A stretch of DNA of 64,000 bases, from the NCBI RefSeq assembly GCF_014268495.2, contig NZ_CP077087.1, forward strand, positions 3,041,501-3,105,500. The letters are read 5' to 3'. A model generated the notes under the pieces. That model made no database searches. It saw nothing but the letters and a program-made list of their open reading frames with translations, and was not told the origin of the DNA. Made by a program: the position numbers and the translations under genes. Source of the stretch: Pseudomonas monsensis (GTDB lineage: Bacteria; Pseudomonadota; Gammaproteobacteria; Pseudomonadales; Pseudomonadaceae). How positions within the stretch are numbered: position 1 is the stretch's first letter; each line of letters opens with the position of its first letter. This document shows positions 30,040 to 38,918 of the stretch, one piece after another.

Positions 30040-32322
30040 ATGTCGTACCGCGTCATCAGCATATTTTTGCTGTTTTTAAGCTGGGGCGCTGCTGCGCAAG
30101 ATCCCACTATTTCCTATACCCGTGATATTCAGCCGATCTTCACCGAAAAGTGCGTGGCATGCCATGCGTGCTACGACTCCGCCTGTCAGCTGAACCTGGG
30201 CAGTGGTGAAGGCGCCGCCCGTGGCGCGAGCAAGATGCCGGTGTATGACGGCGAGCGGACTCAGGCCGCGCCGACCACCCGACTGTTCTACGACGCTTTT
30301 GGCAAGCGTGCCTGGCAGCAGAAAGACTTCTATTCGGTGCTCGATGCCCAAGGCAGTCAGGCGGCGCTGATGGCGCGCATGCTGGAGCTGGGGCACAAAA
30401 CCCCGTTGACCCCGAATGCCAAACTCCCTGAAGACATCGTCCTCGGCCTGCAACGGGAAAACATGTGCGCGATGCCCGCCGAGTTCGAAGGCTATGCCGG
30501 CGCTCATCCGAAAGAAGGCATGCCACTGGCGGTGACCGGTCTGACCGATCAGCAATACCAGACGCTGCAACGCTGGCTGGCGTCCGGTGCGCCAATTGAC
30601 GAGCAAGGCCTGGCGCCCAGCGCCAAAGAGGCGTTGCAGATCGTGCAGTGGGAAAACCTGCTAAACACCCCCGGTGCCCGTCAGAGTCTGGTCGGACGCT
30701 GGCTGTACGAGCACTGGTTTCTCGCGCACCTGTATTTCAAGGACGGCGAGCCAGGGCATTACTTCCAGTGGGTGCGCTCGCGCACACCGACCGGCCAGCC
30801 AATCGACCTGATTGCCACCCGCCGTCCGAACGATGATCCGGGTACTCAGGTGTACTACCGCTTGTGGCCCGTGCAAGGGGTGATCGTGCACAAGACCCAC
30901 ATCACCTATCCGCTGAGCGCGGCGAAGATGGCGCGGGTCAAAAGCCTGTTCTACAGCGGCAACTGGCAGGTCAACGCTTTGCCGGGGTATGGACCGCAGA
31001 GCCGGGCCAACCCGTTTGCCACGTTCGAGGCGATCCCGGCGCAGGCGCGTTATCAGTTCATGCTCGATAACGCCGAGTACTTCGTCCGCACCTTCATTCG
31101 CGGGCCAGTGTGCCGGGGGCAGATCGCGACCGACGTGATCCGCGACAACTTCTGGGCGCTGTTCCAGGCGCCGGAGCACGATCTGTACATCACCGACCCG
31201 AACTATCGCGGCCATGCCACACCGTTGCTGGCGATGCCGGGGCAGAACGATGACGTCGGCAGTGTCCTCAGCCTGTGGCGCAACTACCGCGACAAGCGTA
31301 ACGAGTACGAGGCCCTGCGCCGCGACAGCTACGCCGACCAACCGCCGCCGAGCTGGTCGACCCTGTGGGCCGGCAACGACAATGCGCTGTTGAGCATCTT
31401 CCGCCACTTCGACAGCGCCTCGGTGACCAAAGGCCTGATCGGCGAAGTGCCACAGACTATGTGGCTGTTCGATTATCCGCTGCTGGAGCGCACCTATTAC
31501 CAGTTGGCGGTCAACTTCGATGTGTTCGGCAACGTCTCCCATCAGGCGCAGACCCGCCTGTATTTCGACCTGATCCGCAACGGCGCCGAGCAGAACTTCC
31601 TGCGTCTGATGCCGGCCGATTCCCGTGAGGACTACCTCGACGATTGGTACCAGAGCAGCGGTCAGTTCAAGATGTGGCTCGATTATGAGGCGATCGACGA
31701 CGACAAGCCGACCGGGCTGAAACTCGCAGGGAAAGACCCCAAATATGACTTCGCCATGCAGTTGCTGGCGCGTTACGGCGATCTCAATGCGCGGCCTGAT
31801 CCGATCAACCGGTGCGACGGCGCGTATTGCTCGCGGCCGAATATCGACCCGGCGCTGCAGAATGCCGAACAGGCCCTCAGTCGCCTGACATCGCGCCCGG
31901 CTGCCGGCTTGAAGGTGATCGAACAACTGCCGGAAGCAACGATGTTGCGCATCGAGACCGCCAGCGGCAAGCGCGAGGTCTACAGCCTGCTGCGCAATCG
32001 CGCACACAGCAACGTGGCGTTCCTGTTGGGCGAGTCGCTGCGCTATCAGCCGGGGCTCGACACCTTGACCATTTATCCTGGGGTACTCAGCAGTTATCCG
32101 AACTTCATGTTCAATATTCCGGCCGATCAGGTACCCGCGTTTGTTGACGCCATGGAGCATGCCAAGGACGCCGACCGCTTCGAGAAAATCGTCGAACGCT
32201 GGGGTATTCGTCGCAGTCATCCGCAATTCTGGTTCTATTTTCACGACCTGAGTCAGTACATGCACGAAACCGAGCCGGTGGAAGAGGGCGTACTGGACAT
32301 GAACCGCTACGAGAATCTTTGA
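30040..32322 (+). CDS. cti: Fatty acid cis/trans isomerase (periplasmic, c-type heme)
   Basis: 760 residues. A signal peptide (VISIFLLFLSWGAAAQ) is followed by a heme c motif, Cys38-Val-Ala-Cys41-His42, in EKCVACHACYD. Cti converts cis-unsaturated membrane fatty acids to trans in the periplasm of Pseudomonas, stiffening the membrane quickly under solvent or heat stress without new lipid synthesis. Length and the N-terminal heme fit the family. It is divergent from metH and is probably expressed from its own promoter; no regulator is adjacent. Confidence 0.95.
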   Translation: MSYRVISIFLLFLSWGAAAQDPTISYTRDIQPIFTEKCVACHACYDSACQLNLGSGEGAARGASKMPVYDGERTQAAPTTRLFYDAFGKRAWQQKDFYSVLDAQGSQAALMARMLELGHKTPLTPNAKLPEDIVLGLQRENMCAMPAEFEGYAGAHPKEGMPLAVTGLTDQQYQTLQRWLASGAPIDEQGLAPSAKEALQIVQWENLLNTPGARQSLVGRWLYEHWFLAHLYFKDGEPGHYFQWVRSRTPTGQPIDLIATRRPNDDPGTQVYYRLWPVQGVIVHKTHITYPLSAAKMARVKSLFYSGNWQVNALPGYGPQSRANPFATFEAIPAQARYQFMLDNAEYFVRTFIRGPVCRGQIATDVIRDNFWALFQAPEHDLYITDPNYRGHATPLLAMPGQNDDVGSVLSLWRNYRDKRNEYEALRRDSYADQPPPSWSTLWAGNDNALLSIFRHFDSASVTKGLIGEVPQTMWLFDYPLLERTYYQLAVNFDVFGNVSHQAQTRLYFDLIRNGAEQNFLRLMPADSREDYLDDWYQSSGQFKMWLDYEAIDDDKPTGLKLAGKDPKYDFAMQLLARYGDLNARPDPINRCDGAYCSRPNIDPALQNAEQALSRLTSRPAAGLKVIEQLPEATMLRIETASGKREVYSLLRNRAHSNVAFLLGESLRYQPGLDTLTIYPGVLSSYPNFMFNIPADQVPAFVDAMEHAKDADRFEKIVERWGIRRSHPQFWFYFHDLSQYMHETEPVEEGVLDMNRYENL

Positions 32323-32372
32323 TCGTTTGAGTGCGACCTACTGTCCCAATACCTGGCGACACCGCGAAACTA

Positions 32373-32464
32373 TTGTAGGAGTGAGCCTGCTCGCGATCGC
32401 GGTGTGTCAGGCGCATCACATGTTGATCGGGCTGACGCCATCGCGAGCAGGCTCACTCCTACAA
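32373..32464. repeat. REP pair (REPIN)
   Basis: TTGTAGGAGTGAGCCTGCTC and its inverse GAGCAGGCTCACTCCTACAA flank a short spacer that also contains GTGTGTCAG. It lies between cti and the acyltransferase gene. A closely similar element is found inside cobN. Confidence 0.9.
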
Positions 32465-32506
32465 GGTATCGGCGGTGGTTTCGAGCGATCTGGTCAGGAG
32501 CGGTCA

Positions 32507-33529
32507 ATGTTGATTTCAGTGCAAGCCCTGCGTGCACTTGCCGCCTGGACGGTGGTTTGCCACCACTTCATGCAGATTTTCTTCGACTTCAAGGCACGTG
32601 GGCCGCTGGGGCAGTTGTTCATCGACAAAGGCGCGGTGGGGGTCGATATCTTCTTCGTCATCAGCGGCCTGGTGATTTTCCTCTCCACTGAGGGCAAGTC
32701 GCTGCCGCCGACGCGGTTTCTGCTGTACCGGCTGTTTCGCATCGTCCCGGCGTATTGGCTGTACACGTTGCTGATGGCGTTGCTGGTGGTGTTCGCTCAG
32801 CCGCTGTTGCCGGATCAGTCGCTGGACTGGAACCATCTGCTCCTGTCGCTGCTCTTCATCCCGACCGAAAATCCCGGTGGCTACGGCATTTATCCAACGC
32901 TCAATGTCGGCTGGACGCTCAATTACGAAATGCTCTTCTACGTGCTGTTCGCCTGGGCTCTGCTGTTTCGCCTGGAAGTGCGGCTGCTGGTGGTCGCGGC
33001 GTTGCTGTTCGCGGTCAGTCAGGCGTGGACCGGGTTTGGCTGGATCAGCGCGTTCTATCGCTCGGATATCGTCTATGAGTTTTTGCTGGGGATCGCCATC
33101 GGCATGCTCTACCGCCGTGGCTGGATCGGTGCCGGCCTGTGGCTGCCGTTGCTGGGAATCGGCGCGGCGTTGCTGGCCATTTATCACCTCGCGCCGGCGC
33201 CAAGGCTATTGAACTGGGGCGTGCCGAGCGCGGTGCTGGTGCTGTCGTGCATGGCGCTGGAGCGTTATGTCGAGCGCAGCCGAGTGCTCAAGCTGCTCGG
33301 CGACTGCTCCTATTCGGTGTACCTGATGCATGTGCTGGTGCTGTCGGCCGGTGGTTTCCTCGCGCAGCGCTACGGCATCAACCCGTATTTGATGTTTGGC
33401 GTCTGTGTGCTGGCCATCGGCGTCGGTTCGTGGCTGAGCTACGAATGGGTGGAAAAACGCAGTTATCGCTGGCTCAAGGCGCGAGTGGACGACGAGCCGG
33501 TCGAGAATCTTTCCCGACAAAAATACTAG
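32507..33529 (+). CDS. Acyltransferase 3 family membrane protein
   Basis: 340 residues with about ten membrane spans. The N-terminal SVQALRALAAWTVVCHHFM contains the conserved Arg and catalytic-type His of acyltransferase 3 (OafA/NodX) proteins; KGAVGVDIFFVISGLVI and FLLYRLFRIVPAYWLYT are also typical. Such enzymes O-acylate surface polysaccharides or other exported molecules. CAGGAG six bases before ATG 32507 fixes the start; the frame extends upstream through the REP element, which is not coding. The substrate is unknown. Confidence 0.85.
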   Translation: MLISVQALRALAAWTVVCHHFMQIFFDFKARGPLGQLFIDKGAVGVDIFFVISGLVIFLSTEGKSLPPTRFLLYRLFRIVPAYWLYTLLMALLVVFAQPLLPDQSLDWNHLLLSLLFIPTENPGGYGIYPTLNVGWTLNYEMLFYVLFAWALLFRLEVRLLVVAALLFAVSQAWTGFGWISAFYRSDIVYEFLLGIAIGMLYRRGWIGAGLWLPLLGIGAALLAIYHLAPAPRLLNWGVPSAVLVLSCMALERYVERSRVLKLLGDCSYSVYLMHVLVLSAGGFLAQRYGINPYLMFGVCVLAIGVGSWLSYEWVEKRSYRWLKARVDDEPVENLSRQKY

Positions 33530-33586
33530 GACTTTGTCCGGCGCAACGATTGGCGTAAACTGCGCCCAAGCCTGCGAGGAGTTTCC

Positions 33587-34171
33587 ATGACCGCTATTAC
33601 CATTACCGACGCCGCCCACGATTACCTGGCTGATCTGCTGTCCAAGCAGAACACCCCGGGTATCGGCATCCGCGTCTTCATCACCCAGCCTGGCACCCAG
33701 TACGCCGAAACCTGCATTGCCTATTGCAAGCCGGGCGAAGAAAAACCCGAAGACACCGCGCTGGGGCTGAAAAGCTTCACCGCTTACATTGATTCGTTCA
33801 GCGAAGCGTTTCTCGACGACGCCGTTGTCGACTACGCCACCGACCGTATGGGCGGCCAGCTGACCATCAAGGCGCCGAACGCCAAAGTGCCGATGGTCAA
33901 CGCCGACAGTCCGGTCAACGAGCGGATCAACTACTACCTGCAGACCGAAATCAACCCGGGGCTGGCCAGCCACGGCGGTCAGGTCAGCCTGATCGATGTG
34001 GTTGAGGATGGCATTGCCGTGCTGCAGTTTGGCGGCGGTTGCCAGGGCTGCGGCCAGGCGGACGTCACCCTCAAGGAAGGCATCGAGCGCACCTTGCTTG
34101 AGCGCATTCCCGAGCTGAAAGGTGTTCGCGACGTGACCGACCACACGCAGAAAGAAAACGCCTACTACTAA
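33587..34171 (+). CDS. nfuA: Fe-S biogenesis protein NfuA
   Basis: 194 residues. A degenerate A-type scaffold domain (about 1-95; MTAITITDAAHDYLADLLSK) is fused to a C-terminal NifU-like domain with the cluster-binding pair Cys152/Cys155 in FGGGCQGCGQADVTL. NfuA carries 4Fe-4S clusters to target proteins, especially under oxidative stress or iron limitation. A clear terminator follows. Confidence 0.95.
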   Translation: MTAITITDAAHDYLADLLSKQNTPGIGIRVFITQPGTQYAETCIAYCKPGEEKPEDTALGLKSFTAYIDSFSEAFLDDAVVDYATDRMGGQLTIKAPNAKVPMVNADSPVNERINYYLQTEINPGLASHGGQVSLIDVVEDGIAVLQFGGGCQGCGQADVTLKEGIERTLLERIPELKGVRDVTDHTQKENAYY

Positions 34172-34195
34172 GTAAGGTGTTCACTGCGGACATGA

Positions 34196-34225
34196 AAAAC
34201 GGCGCCCCGTGAGCGCCGTTTTTTT
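34196..34225 (+). terminator. Rho-independent terminator of nfuA
   Basis: CGGCGC/GCGCCG stem with flanking A-T pairs and seven T residues, about 25 bases after the nfuA stop codon. Confidence 0.88.
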
Positions 34226-34256
34226 ATGCACTTGATTAATGAGTGCCTGTTTACTG

Positions 34257-34350
34257 TGTGGTGAGGGGATTTATCCCCGATGGGTTGCGAAGCAGCCCCA
34301 GAAAAGGAACTGCTGCGCAGTTCATCGGGGATAAATCCCCTCGCCACAGG
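34257..34350. repeat. Inverted pair of GAGGGGATTTATCCCC repeats (second copy)
   Basis: GTGAGGGGATTTATCCCCGA and its inverse TCGGGGATAAATCCCCTC are separated by about 40 bases. Same family as the element at 2.5 kb, with a shorter spacer. It lies between nfuA and the 3' end of cobM. Confidence 0.88.
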
Positions 34351-34371
34351 TTGTACCCAATCCCATATGAT

Positions 34372-35118
34372 TCAGGGCCTGTACAGGTGCGCATGCCCCG
34401 CGCGATACAACGATGACTCGCTAAACACCTCACTGCCCAACACCCGTCCAACCAGAATCAGCGCCGTACGCCGAAACCCTTTGGCTGCAACCTTCCCGGC
34501 AATATCCGCCAGCGTCCCCACCACCCAGTCCTGATCCGGCCACGTCGCCCGGTGAATCACCGCAATCGGGCAATCCGCGCCGTAGTGCGGCAGCAACTCC
34601 ACGAGGATTTTCTCCAGATGATTGACCCCCAGATGAATCGCCATGGTCGCGCCATGCTGCGCCAGACTGGCGAGTTCTTCGCCCGCCGGCATCGCGGTTT
34701 TATCGGCATAACGGGTCAGAATCACGCTCTGCGACACATCCGGCAGAGTCAGTTCGGCGCCTAACAACGCCGCACACGCCGCTGTTGCCGTCACGCCGGG
34801 GATGATCTCGAACGGAATGTTCAGCTCACGCAGATGGCGAATTTGCTCGCCGATCGCGCCGTACAGGCTCGGATCGCCCGAATGTACGCGCGCCACATCC
34901 TGACCGTTGGCATGGGCGACCTTGATCAATTCAATGATCTGCTCCAGATGCAATTCGGCGCTGTTGACCACGGTCTCGGCCTGATGCCCCTCCAGCACCG
35001 CCGCCGGGACCAGCGAGCCTGCATAGATGATCACCGGGCAGCGACGGATCAGCCGCTGGCCTTTGACGGTGATCAATTCCGGGTCGCCGGGGCCGGCGCC
35101 GATGAAGTAGACGGTCAT
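34372..35118 (-). CDS. cobM: Precorrin-4 C11-methyltransferase
   Basis: 248 residues from ATG 35118 (MTVYFIGAGPGDPELITVKG). It has the SAM-binding tetrapyrrole methylase fold; GAGPGDPELIT, ARVHSGDPSLYGAIGEQ and IPFEIIPGVTATAA are typical of CobM/CbiF. It methylates C11 of precorrin-4 to give precorrin-5 in the aerobic cobalamin pathway. It is the last gene of the leftward cbtB-cbtA-cobE-cobM unit, under the cobalamin riboswitch at 36.65-36.85 kb. AGGA about 8 bases upstream supports the start. Confidence 0.93.
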   Translation of the reverse strand: MTVYFIGAGPGDPELITVKGQRLIRRCPVIIYAGSLVPAAVLEGHQAETVVNSAELHLEQIIELIKVAHANGQDVARVHSGDPSLYGAIGEQIRHLRELNIPFEIIPGVTATAACAALLGAELTLPDVSQSVILTRYADKTAMPAGEELASLAQHGATMAIHLGVNHLEKILVELLPHYGADCPIAVIHRATWPDQDWVVGTLADIAGKVAAKGFRRTALILVGRVLGSEVFSESSLYRAGHAHLYRP

Positions 35119-35197
35119 CGTGGAATCCTTTGAAAACAGCCGCAGCAACCCTTCAGATGAAGATTGCTCATGATCGAGGGCGGGGATTATCGGGGGT

Positions 35198-35611
35198 TTA
35201 CGCAGCGCCGGCCAAGGCCAACGTCGCCTGGGCGTATTTTTGACGGGAAATCAGCAGCTTTGCCGGGGCCTGAATCAGTTGTTCGGCCAGGGCCAGGGCG
35301 GCACTTTCCGCCACGCCGTAACAACCGGTTCGCTCGTAGGCGATCTGCGAGTGGTGACTGAGCCGTTGCTGATAACCGGCCAGTTCTGCGCTGCTGAAGT
35401 ACAGCAACGGCAGAGCCAGTTGTGCGGCAAGTTCCTGCAAACCCGGTTCATCACGCTTGAGGTCGATACTGGCCAGGGCCTTGACTGCCTCAAGTTCAAT
35501 GCGATGGGCCTGCAAGGCCTGATCGAGTAACGCGCGCAGCGTGCTGGCCGGGCAGCCACGCTGGCAGCCCAGGCCGACCACAAAGGTCGACGCTGCGCGG
35601 TCATTCATCAT
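35198..35611 (-). CDS. cobE: CobE / CbiG C-terminal-domain protein
   Basis: 137 residues starting at the ATG that overlaps the cbtA stop (ATGA). TFVVGLGCQRGCPASTLRAL and SIDLKRDEPGLQELAAQL match the C-terminal domain of CbiG, known in pseudomonads as CobE. It helps the precorrin/cobalt-precorrin ring-contraction steps; the precise role of stand-alone CobE is not settled. It is translationally coupled to cbtA and followed by cobM. Confidence 0.88.
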   Translation of the reverse strand: MMNDRAASTFVVGLGCQRGCPASTLRALLDQALQAHRIELEAVKALASIDLKRDEPGLQELAAQLALPLLYFSSAELAGYQQRLSHHSQIAYERTGCYGVAESAALALAEQLIQAPAKLLISRQKYAQATLALAGAA

Positions 35612-36309
35612 GCGTGGTAGTGACCATCGCTTTTGCGGCGGAACAACCACGCGCTGATCAGGCCCAGGGCCAGCCAGAACGCCACGTTGGTCAACTGCGA
35701 AGCGATTTTGAACTGGGCTTCAAGTGCTTCAGGGGCGAGCATGGAATGCACTTCCGGTTGTGGCGCGCCAATCACATGTGGCACCGCAAGGATCGCTACC
35801 CCGAGGATCTTCATCACCCATGGACGGCTGAAGGCGATCAGCGCGAGGCCGACGGCCGTGGACGCGGCGGTACCGATCCACCACAGCTGCCGCGAGGCCA
35901 GATCGGCGGCAGCGGTGCCCGGCAATTCAGGCGGCAGGCCCAGCGTCGGGGCGAGGACGAAGGTGGCGTAACCAGCCAGGCCCCAGAGCAGGCCTTGCGA
36001 GGTTTTGGTCGGTGCACGCAGGGTGTACAGACCGGCGAGCATCAGCGCGAAACCGACCGCCACCACCAGATTGCCACCGGTGGTCGAGGCCACACGCTGC
36101 CAGCCGTCTTCCGGCTCCCAGGCTTCGGCATCGTGGGTGTGCGCCGCGGTGCCGGCAGCGTGTTCGTGGACCGCAACAACCGGTTCGGCTTTTTCAAAGG
36201 TTTCAGCCTGCAGAATCAGTGGCGAAACCCAGAAGCTCTGCAGCAGCGTCAGGAGCAGGGCGGCCAGCAGCCCGGTAAAACCTGCGGTTTGCGCAATACG
36301 CTTGATCAT
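35608..36309 (-). CDS. cbtA: CbtA-family cobalt transporter subunit
   Basis: 233 residues with five or so membrane spans: an N-terminal span (TGLLAALLLTLLQSFWVSP), a His-rich loop (HEHAAGTAAHTHDAE) probably facing the periplasm, then several spans ending in a basic, His-containing tail. CbtA proteins are predicted cobalt importers, known from B12-riboswitch regulons. Together with the small CbtB just upstream, it should supply cobalt to the cobaltochelatase encoded by the divergent operon. Confidence 0.88.
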   Translation of the reverse strand: MIKRIAQTAGFTGLLAALLLTLLQSFWVSPLILQAETFEKAEPVVAVHEHAAGTAAHTHDAEAWEPEDGWQRVASTTGGNLVVAVGFALMLAGLYTLRAPTKTSQGLLWGLAGYATFVLAPTLGLPPELPGTAAADLASRQLWWIGTAASTAVGLALIAFSRPWVMKILGVAILAVPHVIGAPQPEVHSMLAPEALEAQFKIASQLTNVAFWLALGLISAWLFRRKSDGHYHA

Positions 36310-36320
36310 GTCGGCAGGTC

Positions 36321-36518
36321 TCAGTGGCACGGGAACGCGGCGCTGTGGCGGGTATCGTGAGCGGCGTTGTGCACCGCTTCGATGTGCGAAAAACCGGCGA
36401 AGTAGACGAGGCCGGCACCGAGGATCGAGGCGAAGAACGCCGCGATCAGGCGTTGGCTCAGTGTGGCGGTGCTGGCGATTTTGTCTGTGTTGCTGGCGGT
36501 GCTGCTGATGATCGACAT
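36321..36518 (-). CDS. cbtB: CbtB-family cobalt transporter small subunit
   Basis: 65 residues with one membrane span (LIAAFFASILGAGLVYFAGF) followed by a short tail with conserved histidines (HIEAVHNAAHDTRHSAAF), the CbtB pattern. It is the first gene of the leftward operon, 11 bases before cbtA and about 130 bases after the riboswitch. GAGGGA about 8 bases before ATG 36518 sets the start. Confidence 0.9.
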   Translation of the reverse strand: MSIISSTASNTDKIASTATLSQRLIAAFFASILGAGLVYFAGFSHIEAVHNAAHDTRHSAAFPCH

Positions 36519-36650
36519 GGCGCTTCCCTCTGGAGTGTCAGCGGGTGAATAGAGCGCATGAAAACCCTGCGAGTCAGGCACGCAGAGGTTCGAACAGCGC
36601 CCGCCCACCGCGGGTTGTCAGGTTCAGCGACGCAAATGCGCGCTGTGTGT

Positions 36651-36850
36651 TGCGGGCCGGTCTCCGGGCTCACGAGGGGTTGGCGTCAGGCCGACCTGCA
36701 AGCGTCACCTTCCCATGCCGCAGGGACACAGTGGATCTGACGCTTCGCTCGCTTACCGTTGCGGGGGCAGCACCGGACTGACATGGCTTTGAGTAAAGCA
36801 CATGATTCACCGGTTTCCCGTTTCACCCTGTGAAGGGCACCCGTAACAAG
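36651..36850 (-). promoter_or_regulatory. Cobalamin riboswitch for cbtB-cbtA-cobE-cobM
   Basis: Read on the minus strand, the segment shows the conserved blocks of the AdoCbl riboswitch in order: GGTGCCCTTC near the 5' end, GGGAAACCGGTGA, CTGCCCCCGCAACGGTAA, CCACTG, GGGAAGG, and GAGCCCGGAGACCGGCC at the 3' end. High B12 should reduce expression of the cobalt transporter and cob genes downstream. Confidence 0.9.
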
Positions 36851-36903
36851 TTGTGTAGGAGAGCATGTGGGGGGGAATTTAGTCAATTGAATGGGCATAA
36901 CCG

Positions 36904-37002
36904 TTGCTGCGGGTGTTGTTGATTGGGCTCCCGCCCTTACGGTGGGTCACTTTTTCCAGACGCCGGAATGCCGGCCCAGCGAAAAATAACCAAAAAGGCT
37001 GC
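36904..37002 (+). repeat. Left arm of a long inverted repeat
   Basis: Contains TGCGGGTGTTGTTGATT, CCGCCCTTACGGTGGGTCAC, TTTTTCCAGACGCC and ATAACCAAAAAGGCT. The same blocks occur in inverted order at 37.40-37.49 kb. This arm has an extra stretch near 36964-36981 that the other arm lacks. Confidence 0.8.
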
Positions 37003-37024
37003 CCCCGGCGTCAGTCTGCAAGAG

Positions 37025-37140
37025 CCTGGTCGGCTTTCAGGCCGCTATCGCTGGCAAGCCAGCTCCCACAGGGGTTGAGTGCATTCTGTTAGGGATTGGT
37101 CGGCTGGCTGGCCGTCATCGCTGGCAAGCCAGTTCCCACA
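37025..37140 (+). repeat. Direct repeat of two REP-like units
   Basis: Two units in the same orientation, about 70 bases apart, each with GGTCGGCT near the start and ATCGCTGGCAAGCCAG, then TCCCACA at the end. Elsewhere in the window such units occur head to head, so the direct orientation is a different arrangement. Confidence 0.8.
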
Positions 37141-37402
37141 AAAAAACAAAGGCAGCCCACAGCCCACAGCCCTTGCTTCTCACCACTCAACACAATGAGC
37201 GTTAGCTCGAGTACCGCTTTTGATCTCAGCGCCCGTCGGCAGGCTGAGTGGAGGGATTTAGCCGGGGGTGGGAGCGTAGCGACCGTTTGGCGCAGCCAAA
37301 CACATCGAGAGGAGGTGCAGCGAAGCAAACCGGAGGCGATGCCCCCCGGATAGATCCCGGAGCGAAGGGACCCGAGCCTAGGCGAGGGCCGAACGTCAGG
37401 GT

Positions 37403-37488
37403 AAAGCCTTTTTGGTTACTTTTTCGGCGTCTGGAAAAAGTGACCCGCCGTAAGGGCGGAACCCTAATCAGCAACACCCGCAGAAACG
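37403..37488 (-). repeat. Right arm of the long inverted repeat
   Basis: AGCCTTTTTGGTTACTTTTT, GGCGTCTGGAAAAAGTGACC, CGCCGTAAGGGCGG and CAGCAACACCCGCAG form the inverse of the left arm. Between the arms (37.15-37.40 kb) there is a GC-rich stretch without a credible gene; it resembles large dispersed repeats of Pseudomonas genomes. No transposase gene is present. Confidence 0.8.
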
Positions 37489-37547
37489 GATACGCCCCCA
37501 ATCCAAACATTGACCCATCCCCACACCATGCGTAGCCTTGCGCTTTC

Positions 37548-37735
37548 GAGGTTCTTCGGCACATGCCGAAGCTAAGAAGGGAACGCGGTCAAAGCCGCGG
37601 CTGCCCCCGCAACTGTGAACGGTGAAGTTCGCTGCCACGCCACTGCCAGCTCGATCAAAGAGCCAGCGGGAAGGCGCAGCGAATGCCAGGCCAAGCCTGA
37701 ACGCCGTCAGCCAGGAGACCTGCCTCGTCACAGAT
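37548..37735 (+). promoter_or_regulatory. Cobalamin riboswitch for cobW-cobN-chlID
   Basis: Conserved blocks in order on the plus strand: GGTTCTTCGGCACATGCCGA, AAGAAGGGAACGCGGT, GCCGCGGCTGCCCCCGCAAC, GCCACTG, GCGGGAAGG, and GTCAGCCAGGAGACCTGCC. It ends about 105 bases before cobW. It would lower cobaltochelatase expression when B12 is plentiful. Confidence 0.95.
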
Positions 37736-37841
37736 TCTCACTACAACCGGGCGGGGTGATCCGGTGGCGAACGCTTCCGGCGCGCATGCGCGTTGCCGGT
37801 TCTCGTCCCGTATGCCCGCCGCTTTGCCAAAGGGCATACCG

Positions 37842-38915
37842 ATGAAAACACTGGCCAAACTCCCCGTCACCATCGTTACCGGCTTCCTCGGTTCGGGCAA
37901 AACCACGCTGCTGCGGCATATGCTCGACAACGCCCAGGGCCGTCGTATCGCGGTGATCGTCAACGAGTTTGGCGAGTTGGGCATCGACGGCGAAATCCTC
38001 AAGCAATGCACCATCGGTTGCACCGAAGAAGAAGCCACCGGCCGGGTCTACGAACTGGCCAATGGCTGCCTGTGCTGCACCGTTCAGGAAGAGTTCTTCC
38101 CGGTGATGCGCGAACTGGTGGCCCGTCGCGGCGATCTCGACCATATCCTCATCGAAACTTCCGGGCTGGCCCTGCCAAAACCGCTGGTGCAGGCTTTCCA
38201 GTGGCCGGAAATCCGCAGCGCCTGCACTGTTGATGCGGTGATCACCGTGGTCGACAGCCCGGCCGTGGCCGCCGGCACTTTCGCTGCGTTCCCGGATCAA
38301 GTCGATGCCCAGCGCAAACTCGATCCGAACCTCGATCATGAATCGCCGCTGCACGAACTGTTCGCCGATCAACTGGCCAGCGCTGACCTCGTCATTCTGA
38401 ACAAAGCCGACCAGACCAGCCCTGAAGATCTGGCGCGTGTACGCGCTGAAGTCGCCGAAGAACTGCCGCCGGCGGTGAAAATCATCGAAGCGAGCAACGG
38501 TCGTCTGCCGCTGGACGTGCTGATCGGCCTCGGCGCCGGTTCCGAAGAACACATCGACAGCCGCCACAGCCATCATGATCACCACCATGGTGAAGGCGAT
38601 GACGACCACGATGACCATGATCACGACGCCTTCGATTCGATCTCCATCGAACTGCCGCAAGCCGACGAAAGCCTGCTGCTCGACGCACTGACGCAACTGG
38701 TGGTCAAGCACGGCATCCTGCGTGTCAAAGGTTTCGCCGCCATTCCGAATAAGCCAATGCGCCTGCTGATTCAAGGCGTGGGCACGCGTTTCGACAAGCA
38801 TTTCGACCGTCAGTGGGGCGCCGATGAAGCGCGCGTCACCCGTCTGGTGCTGATCGGTCAGGAACTCGACGCCGCACAACTCGAAGCGCAACTGCGCGCC
38901 GCGCTCAGCGTTTAA
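37842..38915 (+). CDS. cobW: CobW-type GTPase metallochaperone
   Basis: 357 residues of the COG0523 family. The P-loop GFLGSGKTT lies at about residues 14-22, the metal-binding NGCLCCTV follows at about residue 75, and NKAD is the GTP-specificity motif. A His/Asp-rich loop (SRHSHHDHHHGEGDDDHDDH) near residue 245 can bind metal, and a CobW C-terminal domain ends the protein. It delivers cobalt for the aerobic B12 pathway; the riboswitch upstream and cobN three bases downstream support cobalt rather than zinc. AAAGGG seven bases before ATG 37842 sets the start. Confidence 0.95.
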   Translation: MKTLAKLPVTIVTGFLGSGKTTLLRHMLDNAQGRRIAVIVNEFGELGIDGEILKQCTIGCTEEEATGRVYELANGCLCCTVQEEFFPVMRELVARRGDLDHILIETSGLALPKPLVQAFQWPEIRSACTVDAVITVVDSPAVAAGTFAAFPDQVDAQRKLDPNLDHESPLHELFADQLASADLVILNKADQTSPEDLARVRAEVAEELPPAVKIIEASNGRLPLDVLIGLGAGSEEHIDSRHSHHDHHHGEGDDDHDDHDHDAFDSISIELPQADESLLLDALTQLVVKHGILRVKGFAAIPNKPMRLLIQGVGTRFDKHFDRQWGADEARVTRLVLIGQELDAAQLEAQLRAALSV

Positions 38916-38918
38916 ACC

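Noticed and set aside
32327..32506. N-terminal extension of the acyltransferase through the upstream repeat
   Set aside because: The extension is translated REP sequence and the internal ATG 32507 has a proper Shine-Dalgarno. In cobN, by contrast, coding sequence lies on both sides of the repeat.
37025..37140. CRISPR-like direct repeat
   Set aside because: Only two units, which match REP sequences seen elsewhere; no regular spacers and no cas genes.
36904..37488. Insertion sequence between the cob operons
   Set aside because: There are inverted arms but no transposase frame and no visible target duplication; kept as a repeat only.
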